In this document: piece by piece, positions 8,249-13,783 of the stretch
Position numbering within the stretch: the stretch's first letter is position 1
Layout: every line of letters starts with the position of its first letter
DNA from: Marinosulfonomonas sp.
GTDB taxonomy: Bacteria; Pseudomonadota; Alphaproteobacteria; Rhodobacterales; Rhodobacteraceae
Length of the DNA stretch: 15,308 nt
Direction of reading: 5' to 3'
Assembly: GCA_026989405.1 (NCBI GenBank)
Contig: JALSJL010000290.1
Coordinates: 1-15,308 of the forward strand
Translations under genes and position numbers: made by a program
Notes under the pieces: model-generated
Seen by the model: only the letters and a program-made list of their open reading frames with translations
Databases searched by the model: none
What the model was told of the DNA's origin: nothing

Positions 8249-8758
8249 ATGGCAGAAAAAGCCGAAAACAATGGCGCCGAACAAGCCGCTGCCCCGGCCC
8301 AGGTTCAGATGAAGGTGCTTGGGCAATTCATCCGTGACCTGTCGTTTGAAAACATCGTCGCGCTGAAGGGCATCAACGGCGACGTGACGCCGGATGTCAG
8401 CGTTCAGGTCAGTCTTGATGGCAAGAAACGGCCCGGCGACAACCAGTTTGAAGTCAGTTCGAAATTCAAGATCACGGCCAAGAACAAGGGCACGGACGAC
8501 ACGCTTTTTCTGATGGAACTGGACTACGGCGGCGTCTTTCTGATCGAAAATGTTCCGGCAGACCAGCTTCACCCGTTTCTCATGATCGAATGCCCGCGCA
8601 TGCTGTTTCCCTTTGCCCGGCGCATCGTCCACGACGTGATCCGCGACGGAGGCTTTCCGCCGCTCAATCTGGACACGATCGACTGGGTTGCCCTGTATCG
8701 CCAGAATCTTGAGCAACAGGCCGCTGCGGCAAAAGCCTCGGAACAGAAAAAGTCCTGA
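8249..8758 (+). CDS. secB: Protein-export chaperone SecB
   Basis: SecB is the tetrameric cytoplasmic chaperone that holds precursor proteins unfolded and passes them to SecA. The 169-aa product has an Ala/Glu-rich N-terminal extension (about residues 1-18) before the conserved start QVQMKVLGQFIRDLSFEN. Further marks are the strand FKITAKNKG and the highly conserved CPRMLFPFARRIVHD. The Gln/Ala/Lys-rich tail is typical of alphaproteobacterial SecB. The start has AGAGGAG upstream at good spacing. It follows fxsA by 57 bp, and its stop is 3 bp from the stop of the convergent dnaQ, with no terminator visible. Confidence 0.97.
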   Translation: MAEKAENNGAEQAAAPAQVQMKVLGQFIRDLSFENIVALKGINGDVTPDVSVQVSLDGKKRPGDNQFEVSSKFKITAKNKGTDDTLFLMELDYGGVFLIENVPADQLHPFLMIECPRMLFPFARRIVHDVIRDGGFPPLNLDTIDWVALYRQNLEQQAAAAKASEQKKS

Positions 8759-8761
8759 GCT

Positions 8762-9454
8762 TCAGGTAAACTTTGTCCAAAGCGCGCCGTCGCCCATGTT
8801 TTCGATGAATTTCGCGTGGGCGGCGGCTTCTTTTTCGGTAATCCGGCCCGGAAGCGGCTTGGGTCTTGGCGCCGGGTGCCAGGAACTCTCGTCCCCGTGT
8901 TCCGCATTTTGTCCAGCGCTGCCCGCCAGACCGAAGTCTGGCTGCCGGCCACCGATAAGTTCCAGATAGACCTCGGCAAGAATTTGGCTGTCCAGCAACG
9001 CGCCATGCAAGCTGCGCGATGAATTGTCGATCCCGAACCGCCGGCACAGCGCATCCAGCGATGCCGGCGAGCCGGGATATTTCTTTCTTGCGATGGCCAG
9101 GGTATCAAGCGCCCGGGCCATCGGGATGGCAGGCAGTTTCAGCCAACCAAGCTCTGCATTCAGAAATTTCATGTCGAACGAGGCGTTGTGAATGACAAGC
9201 TGGTCATCGGCGATGAAGTCCAGAAAGTCCTGTGCGATCTGGCCAAACACCGGTTTGTCCGCCAGAAACTCGTCGCCCAGCCCGTGAACCTCGAAAGCCT
9301 CGTTCGGCATGGCACGTTGCGGGTTGATATACTGGTGGTAGGTGCGGCCCGTCGGAATGTGGTTGAACAACTCAACCGCGCCGATTTCGACAATCCTGTC
9401 CCCCGCAAACGGGTCAAGACCAGTCGTTTCAGTATCCAGCACTAGTTCGCGCAT
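8762..9454 (-). CDS. dnaQ: DNA polymerase III epsilon subunit (3'-5' proofreading exonuclease)
   Basis: This is the proofreading exonuclease of the replicative polymerase, 230 aa. The DEDDh active site is complete: Asp7 and Glu9 (LVLDTETTG, Exo I), Asp94 (HNASFD, Exo II), and His150 and Asp155 (HGALLD, Exo III). A linker and short C-terminal region from about 175 probably bind the alpha subunit. The ATG at 9454 is chosen because it has GGGAG 4-5 nt upstream and begins exactly at the conserved MRELVLDTETTG; an upstream extension to 9541 would only lengthen the overlap with coaE. It overlaps coaE by 26 bp and is the last gene of the maf-aroE-coaE-dnaQ unit. This cluster and order also occur near the Caulobacter origin. 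Confidence 0.96.
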   Translation of the reverse strand: MRELVLDTETTGLDPFAGDRIVEIGAVELFNHIPTGRTYHQYINPQRAMPNEAFEVHGLGDEFLADKPVFGQIAQDFLDFIADDQLVIHNASFDMKFLNAELGWLKLPAIPMARALDTLAIARKKYPGSPASLDALCRRFGIDNSSRSLHGALLDSQILAEVYLELIGGRQPDFGLAGSAGQNAEHGDESSWHPAPRPKPLPGRITEKEAAAHAKFIENMGDGALWTKFT

Positions 9455-10049
9455 GATCTCCCTTTCGTATCGAGCGCACAAGGTCGCGGACGGCTTCGCG
9501 CGTTTCATCCAGCGTGTTTGTCGTGATGACAACATCGGCACGCCTGCGCTTTTGCGCGTCCGGCATCTGACGTGCGCGGATTTTTTCGAACTGCTCTTCG
9601 GTCATGTCGCCTCGCGCAAGAACACGGCGTCTCTGAACATCCTCCGGCACGGACACAACGACGGCAAGGTCAACCATCTTGTCGGTGCCGGTTTCGAACA
9701 GCAACGGTATGTCGAGCACCACGATATCCGAGCTTGCCTGTTCAAGAAACCGCGCGCGATCCTGGGCAACCAGCGGGTGAACCAGTGCCTCGAGCCGTTT
9801 GGGCGCCGACGGTTCGGCGACAAACCATTTTCGCAATTTCTCGCGATCGACCGCGCCGTTTCTGACAGCTTCGGGAACCATCGCCGCAATGGCGTCAACG
9901 GCCTTTCCGCCCTTGGAATACAGCCTTTCAACCGCCTCATCGGCATCCCAGACATCTACCCCCAGGTCGCGGAACATGCCCGCGGTCGTCGACTTTCCCA
10001 TGCCGATGGAACCGGTCAGACCGATGATGAATGGCCTCTTGCCCGTCAT
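9429..10049 (-). CDS. coaE: Dephospho-CoA kinase
   Basis: CoaE phosphorylates the 3'-hydroxyl of dephospho-CoA, the last step of coenzyme A synthesis. The 206-aa product has the P-loop GSIGMGKS at 13-20 (Lys19), inside the start IIGLTGSIGMGKST. The CoaE marks LGVDVWDADE (substrate-binding Asp) and VLDIPLLFE follow in the usual order. The LID-like region reads RRVLARGDMTEEQFEKI. The ATG overlaps the aroE stop as ATGA, with no strong ribosome binding site of its own, so it is probably translated by coupling. The stop lies 26 bp inside dnaQ. Confidence 0.97.
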   Translation of the reverse strand: MTGKRPFIIGLTGSIGMGKSTTAGMFRDLGVDVWDADEAVERLYSKGGKAVDAIAAMVPEAVRNGAVDREKLRKWFVAEPSAPKRLEALVHPLVAQDRARFLEQASSDIVVLDIPLLFETGTDKMVDLAVVVSVPEDVQRRRVLARGDMTEEQFEKIRARQMPDAQKRRRADVVITTNTLDETREAVRDLVRSIRKGDHARTSAGY

Positions 10050-10882
10050 GTGCCCAGGACAACGCGGCGCGTTTCCTCGTCAATGTCGGGGCGATGGCCA
10101 AACCACCGCTCAAAGGCCGGTGCGGCCTGGTAGATGAGCATTCCAAGCCCATCAACCGTAGTGCAGCCAACGGCCCGGGCATGTTTCAGCAGGGCTGTTT
10201 CCAAGGGTGTATAGACCAGATCGGTCACAACGGTATGCGAGGTCAGCCCATCCAGCGGAACCCGCAAGTCCGGCTTGCCTTCCATCCCCAGAGAACTGGC
10301 ATTGACCACAAGGGCCGCCTGGTCGATCATGTTGCCGGCCTGAACCCAGTCAAACACCCTGACGCGGGTTCCAAATTCCGCACGCAAGGCATCGGCGCGG
10401 GCCTTGGTCCGGTTTGACAGGCGAATTTCTGGAACCCCGACATCAAGCAATGACGCAAGAACGGCGCGGGCCGCGCCCCCTGCCCCGAATACGGCCGCCG
10501 GCCCTGATGCCGGATCCCATTCGGGCGCGCCGTGGCGCAGGTTTTCAATGAAGCCGTAACCATCCGTATTGTCGGCATGCACCTTGCCGTCACCGCGAAA
10601 TATCAACGTGTTCGCCGCGCCGATCAGGGCCGCCCGGTCGGTTACGACATCGGCCAGGGCAAGCACCTTTTCCTTGTGCGGAATGGTTACGTTCACGCCC
10701 ACAAAACCCATTTTCGGCAGCGCGCGGATGACTTGTTCCAGATCAGCCTGCGCAATTTCCAGCGGAACGTAATGGCCGCGTATCCCGGCGCGTTTCAGCC
10801 AGAATGAATGCAGCGCCGGGGAACGGCTATGGGCAATCGGCATCCCGATGACACCCGCCAAGGGTATGGATGTCTGGTTCAT
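10046..10882 (-). CDS. aroE: Shikimate 5-dehydrogenase
   Basis: AroE reduces 3-dehydroshikimate to shikimate with NADPH in aromatic amino acid synthesis. The 278-aa product is the usual size. The shikimate-binding serines are Ser19 and Ser21 (SRSPALH). The catalytic pair is Lys70 (NVTIPHKEKV) and Asp107 (ADNTDGYGF), 37 residues apart as in E. coli. The Rossmann dinucleotide loop GAGGAAR is at 133-139, followed by the basic NRTKAR segment that selects NADP. AGGAGA lies 9 nt before the ATG. Its start overlaps the maf stop and its stop overlaps the coaE start, both as ATGA. Confidence 0.97.
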   Translation of the reverse strand: MNQTSIPLAGVIGMPIAHSRSPALHSFWLKRAGIRGHYVPLEIAQADLEQVIRALPKMGFVGVNVTIPHKEKVLALADVVTDRAALIGAANTLIFRGDGKVHADNTDGYGFIENLRHGAPEWDPASGPAAVFGAGGAARAVLASLLDVGVPEIRLSNRTKARADALRAEFGTRVRVFDWVQAGNMIDQAALVVNASSLGMEGKPDLRVPLDGLTSHTVVTDLVYTPLETALLKHARAVGCTTVDGLGMLIYQAAPAFERWFGHRPDIDEETRRVVLGT

Positions 10883-11478
10883 CCCGGCAACTCTCCTGTT
10901 TCCACCAGATAATCAAGTAGCTCCAGCAGCGGCAAGCCCAGAATATTGAAGTAGTCCCCATCTATCGCGGAAAACAGCCGGATGCCCTCTTTTTCAATCT
11001 GATAGGCACCAACACTGTGTCTGATCTCATCCCAGTTTCGCTCGACATAGTCCTGAATATAGTCATGGGACAAATTTCGCATCGTCAGTCTTGTCTTGCC
11101 AATTGTCCGCCAAACCGGTCGGTTTCCTTCATAAAGCACGACAGCAGAATACAAGACATGTGAGCGGCCGGAAAGTTGTGACAGTTGCTGCCGGGCATCC
11201 GGCTTGGTGGCTGGTTTTGAAAGGATCGTTCCGTCAAATTCAAGAATCTGGTCGCAGCCGATAACAAGCTGCCCGGGGTTCTTGCCGGCCACCTTGCGCG
11301 CCTTTGCATCTGCCAGAAGGTCCGCAAGATCGCGCGGCGACATGCCCTGCGCCAGGGCGGCAGCCTTGAGCGCATCTTCATCCACCCTTGCCACGGTTGC
11401 AGAGAAAGCAACACCGGCATCTTTCAGCAACCGGGCTCTGATCCGCGAGCCAGAGGCCAGAATGATCCGCTCGCTCAT
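10879..11478 (-). CDS. maf: Maf family nucleoside triphosphate pyrophosphatase
   Basis: Maf proteins hydrolyse modified or non-canonical NTPs to the monophosphate in a house-cleaning role. The 199-aa product has the N-terminal motif LASGSRIRARLL (7-18), the catalytic Asp76 in IGCDQIL, KP at the usual place after it (SKPATKP), and the late GLPLLELLDYL. The Asp-Gln pair (DQ rather than DT) is closer to the YceF branch (7-methyl-GTP pyrophosphatase) than to the dTTP/UTP branch; substrate is inferred only. AGGA lies 7 nt before the ATG. It is the first gene of the minus-strand operon and flanks the candidate replication origin. Confidence 0.93.
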   Translation of the reverse strand: MSERIILASGSRIRARLLKDAGVAFSATVARVDEDALKAAALAQGMSPRDLADLLADAKARKVAGKNPGQLVIGCDQILEFDGTILSKPATKPDARQQLSQLSGRSHVLYSAVVLYEGNRPVWRTIGKTRLTMRNLSHDYIQDYVERNWDEIRHSVGAYQIEKEGIRLFSAIDGDYFNILGLPLLELLDYLVETGELPG

Positions 11479-11547
11479 GGGACAATCCTGTGGGCAACTT
11501 GCGTATTCATATGTGCGCCATCATGCCGTTTTCGGGATACCCGGCCG

Positions 11548-11576
11548 GTCTTCGGGATTGTCGCCCGACTTGTCAA
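11548..11576 (-). promoter_or_regulatory. Weak candidate promoter for maf-aroE-coaE-dnaQ
   Basis: On the minus strand a perfect TTGACA (plus-strand 11571-11576) lies 17 nt upstream of GAAGAC (11548-11553), which is a poor -10 box (2 of 6). The resulting leader would be about 65 nt. Only the -35 is convincing. Confidence 0.3.
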
Positions 11577-11690
11577 GATCACAGCGGATTTCGCACACAG
11601 TGGAAAGGTTCATGATGTGGGTTGAGGATGGTTTTTCAACAACAGATTCCTACACAAACAACCCACAGGGACATGAATGTCGGTTTCAGA

Positions 11691-11730
11691 ATTTATCAAT
11701 TAACCTACTGATATATTTTGATAAAATAGT
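11691..11730. other. AT-rich core, possible DNA unwinding element
   Basis: Only 7 of these 40 bases are G or C, in a window that is otherwise strongly GC-rich. TTTATCAA (11692-11699) and TTGATAAA (11718-11725) form a perfect 8-bp inverted repeat around it. It sits directly beside the DnaA-box-like cluster at 11730-11828, the usual arrangement of an unwinding element. The function is inferred. Confidence 0.5.
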
Positions 11731-11754
11731 GTGAATTCGGGCTTGAAATCAATT

Positions 11755-11828
11755 TTGTGCACAGCCGTTTCGCCGCCGATGGTTCGGGGATGAACTTGTG
11801 GACAGAAGAATTATCCCAGTTGTCCACC
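11755..11828. other. Cluster of DnaA-box-like nonamers
   Basis: TTGTGCACA (11755-11763, plus) has one mismatch to TTWTNCACA. CTGTCCACA (11797-11805, minus) and TTGTCCACC (11820-11828, plus) have two each. TTATCCCAG (11811-11819) directly abuts the last. GTGGACA (11798-11804) and TGTCCAC (11821-11827) form a perfect 7-bp inverted repeat, so two boxes face each other across 16 bp. The sites are imperfect, so binding must be tested. Confidence 0.45.
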
Positions 11829-11847
11829 GGACTACACCTACTACAAC
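11820..11847 (+). promoter_or_regulatory. Candidate sigma-70-type promoter for hemJ
   Basis: TTGTCC (11820-11825) and TACAAC (11842-11847) are spaced by 16 nt, each matching the consensus at 4 of 6. The -35 overlaps a DnaA-box-like nonamer, so DnaA could affect hemJ transcription. A pyrimidine-only run (11847-11864) follows. Support is from sequence only. Confidence 0.35.
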
Positions 11848-11909
11848 CTTTTCTTTTCTTTCTTATTATTTAGAAGGGTCCGAGCCGTCGTATCAGGAGC
11901 CTGACCGGA

Positions 11910-12362
11910 ATGACCGAGTTTTTTCTGTCTGCCTATCCCTGGATAAAGTCGCTGCACGTCATTTCGGTAATTGCCTGGATGGCCGGGTTATTCTATTTGC
12001 CGCGTCTTTTTGTTTATCATGCTGAGAAAGCCAGGGATTCAGATGAACTTGGCCCGTTGTTCGAGCTGATGGAAGTGCGCCTGTTTCGCGCAATCATGAA
12101 CCCGGCGATGATTGCGACCTGGGTTTTCGGGTTGATGCTGGTCTTCACGCCGGGAATTGTCGATTGGGGGGCGATCTGGCCTTGGACCAAGGCGTTGGCC
12201 GTCATTGCCATGACATGGTTTCACCACTGGTTGGGCAAACAACGAAAAGCTTTTGTGTCGGGAAATCAGAACCTGTCGGGCCGCAGTTTTCGCATGATGA
12301 ATGAGGTTCCGACGGTCTTGTTGATCATCATCGTGTTTTCCGTGATTGCGCGACCGATGTGA
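11910..12362 (+). CDS. hemJ: Protoporphyrinogen IX oxidase HemJ (CopD-like membrane protein)
   Basis: HemJ oxidises protoporphyrinogen IX to protoporphyrin IX in haem synthesis and is the usual such enzyme in alphaproteobacteria lacking HemG/HemY. The 150-aa product is close to the family's length, with four predicted membrane helices at about 12-33, 62-82, 88-106 and 130-147. The N-terminal signature WIKSLHVISVIAWMAGLFYL contains His16, the likely haem-ligand histidine, followed by PRLFVYH. The WFHHWLGKQRKAF stretch after helix 3 is also typical. The ribosome binding site is ambiguous: AGGAG lies 10 nt before the ATG, a little far. It is the first gene to the right of the candidate origin and precedes rho by 118 bp. 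In many relatives hemE is adjacent; it is not in this window. Confidence 0.92.
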   Translation: MTEFFLSAYPWIKSLHVISVIAWMAGLFYLPRLFVYHAEKARDSDELGPLFELMEVRLFRAIMNPAMIATWVFGLMLVFTPGIVDWGAIWPWTKALAVIAMTWFHHWLGKQRKAFVSGNQNLSGRSFRMMNEVPTVLLIIIVFSVIARPM

Positions 12363-12369
12363 ACAATGA

Positions 12370-12398
12370 TTGACTCGGGTGTCCGCGCGTCATATCTA
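12370..12398 (+). promoter_or_regulatory. Candidate sigma-70-type promoter for rho
   Basis: TTGACT (12370-12375, 5 of 6 to consensus) is followed after exactly 17 nt by TATCTA (12393-12398; TAT and correct spacing, 3 of 6). It starts 8 nt after the hemJ stop. The transcript would begin near 12405, leaving a leader of about 75 nt before the rho ATG. Confidence 0.5.
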
Positions 12399-12407
12399 GC
12401 CCCTCAG

Positions 12408-12421
12408 CGACCGTCCGGTCG
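12408..12421 (+). other. Hairpin in the rho leader
   Basis: CGACCG (12408-12413) and CGGTCG (12416-12421) form a perfect inverted repeat with a 2-nt centre; in RNA this is realistically a 5-bp stem with a GTCC loop. It lies at the very 5' end of the predicted rho leader and is not followed by a U run, so it is not an intrinsic terminator. It could stabilise the mRNA or act in autoregulation. Confidence 0.4.
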
Positions 12422-12480
12422 TGTTGATTCCCAATAAAAATACTGGCGGCCCTGCCCAAGTGCCGGGACCGAAAATTCTC

Positions 12481-13752
12481 ATGACACAAGAACAGCTGCA
12501 CCTTTCCGACCTCAAGGCGAAGAGCCCCAAGGATCTTCTTTCAATGGCGGAAGAGCTCGAAATCGAGAACGCCTCGACCATGCGCAAGGGCGAGATGATG
12601 TTCTCGATCCTGAAGGAGCGCGCCGAGGATGGCTGGGAGATTTCCGGTGACGGTGTTCTTGAAGTCCTGCAGGATGGCTTTGGATTTCTGCGTTCGCCAG
12701 AAGCAAACTATCTGCCGGGCCCGGACGATATTTATGTGTCTCCGGAAATGATCCGCCAGCATTCGCTGAGAACTGGCGATACGGTTGATGGCGTGATCCA
12801 GGCGCCGCGTGAAAACGAGCGTTACTTTGCGATCACCAAGGTGACGCTGATCAACTTTGAAGATCCCGAGAAAGCCAGGCACAAGATCAACTTCGATAAC
12901 CTGACACCGCTCTACCCGGATGAGCGGTTGAAAATGGAAACCGAGGACCCGACGGTCAAGGATTACTCGGCGCGCATCATTGATCTCGTTGCTCCGATCG
13001 GCAAGGGCCAGCGGTCGCTGATCGTCGCACCGCCCCGAACCGGTAAAACCGTTTTGCTCCAAAACATTGCCCATTCGATTGAAGTCAATCACCCGGAAAT
13101 CTATCTGATCGTTCTTCTGATTGACGAGCGGCCGGAGGAAGTCACGGACATGCAGCGCTCGGTCAAGGGTGAAGTGATTTCCTCGACCTTTGATGAACCT
13201 GCAAGCCGCCATGTCGCGGTTTCCGAAATGGTGATCGAAAAGGCAAAACGCCTGGTCGAACACAAACGGGACGTGGTGATCCTGCTGGATTCGATCACGC
13301 GGCTGGGTCGGGCGTATAACACCACGGTTCCGTCATCGGGCAAGGTCCTGACCGGCGGCGTGGATGCCAACGCCTTGCAACGACCGAAACGCTTCTTTGG
13401 TGCTGCCCGCAATATCGAAGAGGGCGGTTCGCTGACCATCATCGCGACCGCGCTGATCGATACCGGCAGCCGGATGGATGAAGTCATCTTCGAAGAATTC
13501 AAGGGCACCGGCAACTCCGAGATTGTTCTTGACCGGAAAGTGGCTGACAAACGCGTGTTCCCGGCGATGGACATCATCAAGTCAGGCACTCGGAAGGAAG
13601 AGCTTCTTGTCAGCAAGGGTGACCTGCAGAAGACGTATGTTCTGCGCCGCATTCTGAATCCGATGGGAACCACCGATGCGATTGATTTCCTGATCTCGAA
13701 GTTGAAGCAAACCAAGTCGAACGCCGAGTTCTTCGATTCGATGAACACCTGA
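12481..13752 (+). CDS. rho: Transcription termination factor Rho
   Basis: Rho is the hexameric RNA helicase that ends transcription at Rho-dependent sites. From the ATG at 12481 the product is 423 aa, the usual size, starting MTQEQLHLSDLKAKSPKDLL. An in-frame GTG at 12421 would add 20 residues not typical of the family; this is why the ATG is chosen, although no strong ribosome binding site precedes it. Order of parts: N-terminal helix bundle, the cold-shock-like primary RNA site (DGFGFLRSPEANYLPGPDDIYVS), the RecA-type ATPase with Walker A APPRTGKT at 183-190 (Lys189), DERPEEVTDM, the Walker B region VVILLDSITRLGRAYN, the Q loop VLTGGVDANALQRPKRFFG and the R loop near FKGTGN. It is 118 bp from hemJ and 31 bp from mnmE. 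Confidence 0.98.
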   Translation: MTQEQLHLSDLKAKSPKDLLSMAEELEIENASTMRKGEMMFSILKERAEDGWEISGDGVLEVLQDGFGFLRSPEANYLPGPDDIYVSPEMIRQHSLRTGDTVDGVIQAPRENERYFAITKVTLINFEDPEKARHKINFDNLTPLYPDERLKMETEDPTVKDYSARIIDLVAPIGKGQRSLIVAPPRTGKTVLLQNIAHSIEVNHPEIYLIVLLIDERPEEVTDMQRSVKGEVISSTFDEPASRHVAVSEMVIEKAKRLVEHKRDVVILLDSITRLGRAYNTTVPSSGKVLTGGVDANALQRPKRFFGAARNIEEGGSLTIIATALIDTGSRMDEVIFEEFKGTGNSEIVLDRKVADKRVFPAMDIIKSGTRKEELLVSKGDLQKTYVLRRILNPMGTTDAIDFLISKLKQTKSNAEFFDSMNT

Positions 13753-13756
13753 TAAC

Positions 13757-13771
13757 CGTTGTAAAACAACG
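13757..13771 (+). other. Small hairpin between rho and mnmE
   Basis: CGTTGT (13757-13762) and ACAACG (13766-13771) form a 6-bp stem with an AAA loop, 4 nt after the rho stop. It is followed by AGTTATGG, not a T run, so it is probably not an intrinsic terminator, and rho may read through into mnmE. It might partly separate or modulate the two. Confidence 0.35.
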
Positions 13772-13783
13772 AGTTATGGATAA

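Larger units (their letters stand above)
11479..11909. other. oriC: Candidate chromosomal replication origin (oriC), gene-free interval
   Basis: This is the only long gene-free stretch (431 bp). It holds a core of very low GC, several nonamers ending in CACA that resemble DnaA boxes (TTWTNCACA) on both strands, inverted repeats and a pyrimidine tract. Operons on both sides are transcribed away from it. In Caulobacter and Rickettsia the origin maps beside hemE, on the same side of which maf, aroE, coaE and dnaQ follow; here the gap is between maf and hemJ, so neighbourhood and content agree. No DnaA box is perfect, and no CtrA pair (TTAA-N7-TTAA) is present. Best nonamers: TTTCGCACA 11589, TTGTGCACA 11755, CTGTCCACA (minus, 11797-11805) and TTGTCCACC 11820. 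It also carries the promoters of maf and hemJ. Confidence 0.6.

Noticed and set aside
7610..8716. Minus-strand open frame of 368 codons opposite fxsA and secB
   Set aside because: Its translation is Arg/His-rich and family-less, while fxsA and secB are well supported on the plus strand.
11691..11740. CtrA (TTAA-N7-TTAA) or IHF site in the AT-rich core
   Set aside because: Only one TTAA half (11700-11703) is present with no partner 7 nt away, and the WATCAA/TTGATW segments lack the rest of the IHF consensus.
12421..12480. GTG at 12421 as the rho start
   Set aside because: The extra 20 residues are not typical of Rho, and the segment holds the leader hairpin; the ATG at 12481 gives the normal N-terminus.
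13757..13771. Intrinsic terminator after rho
   Set aside because: The stem is real but not GC-rich and no T run follows; it is kept only as a hairpin.
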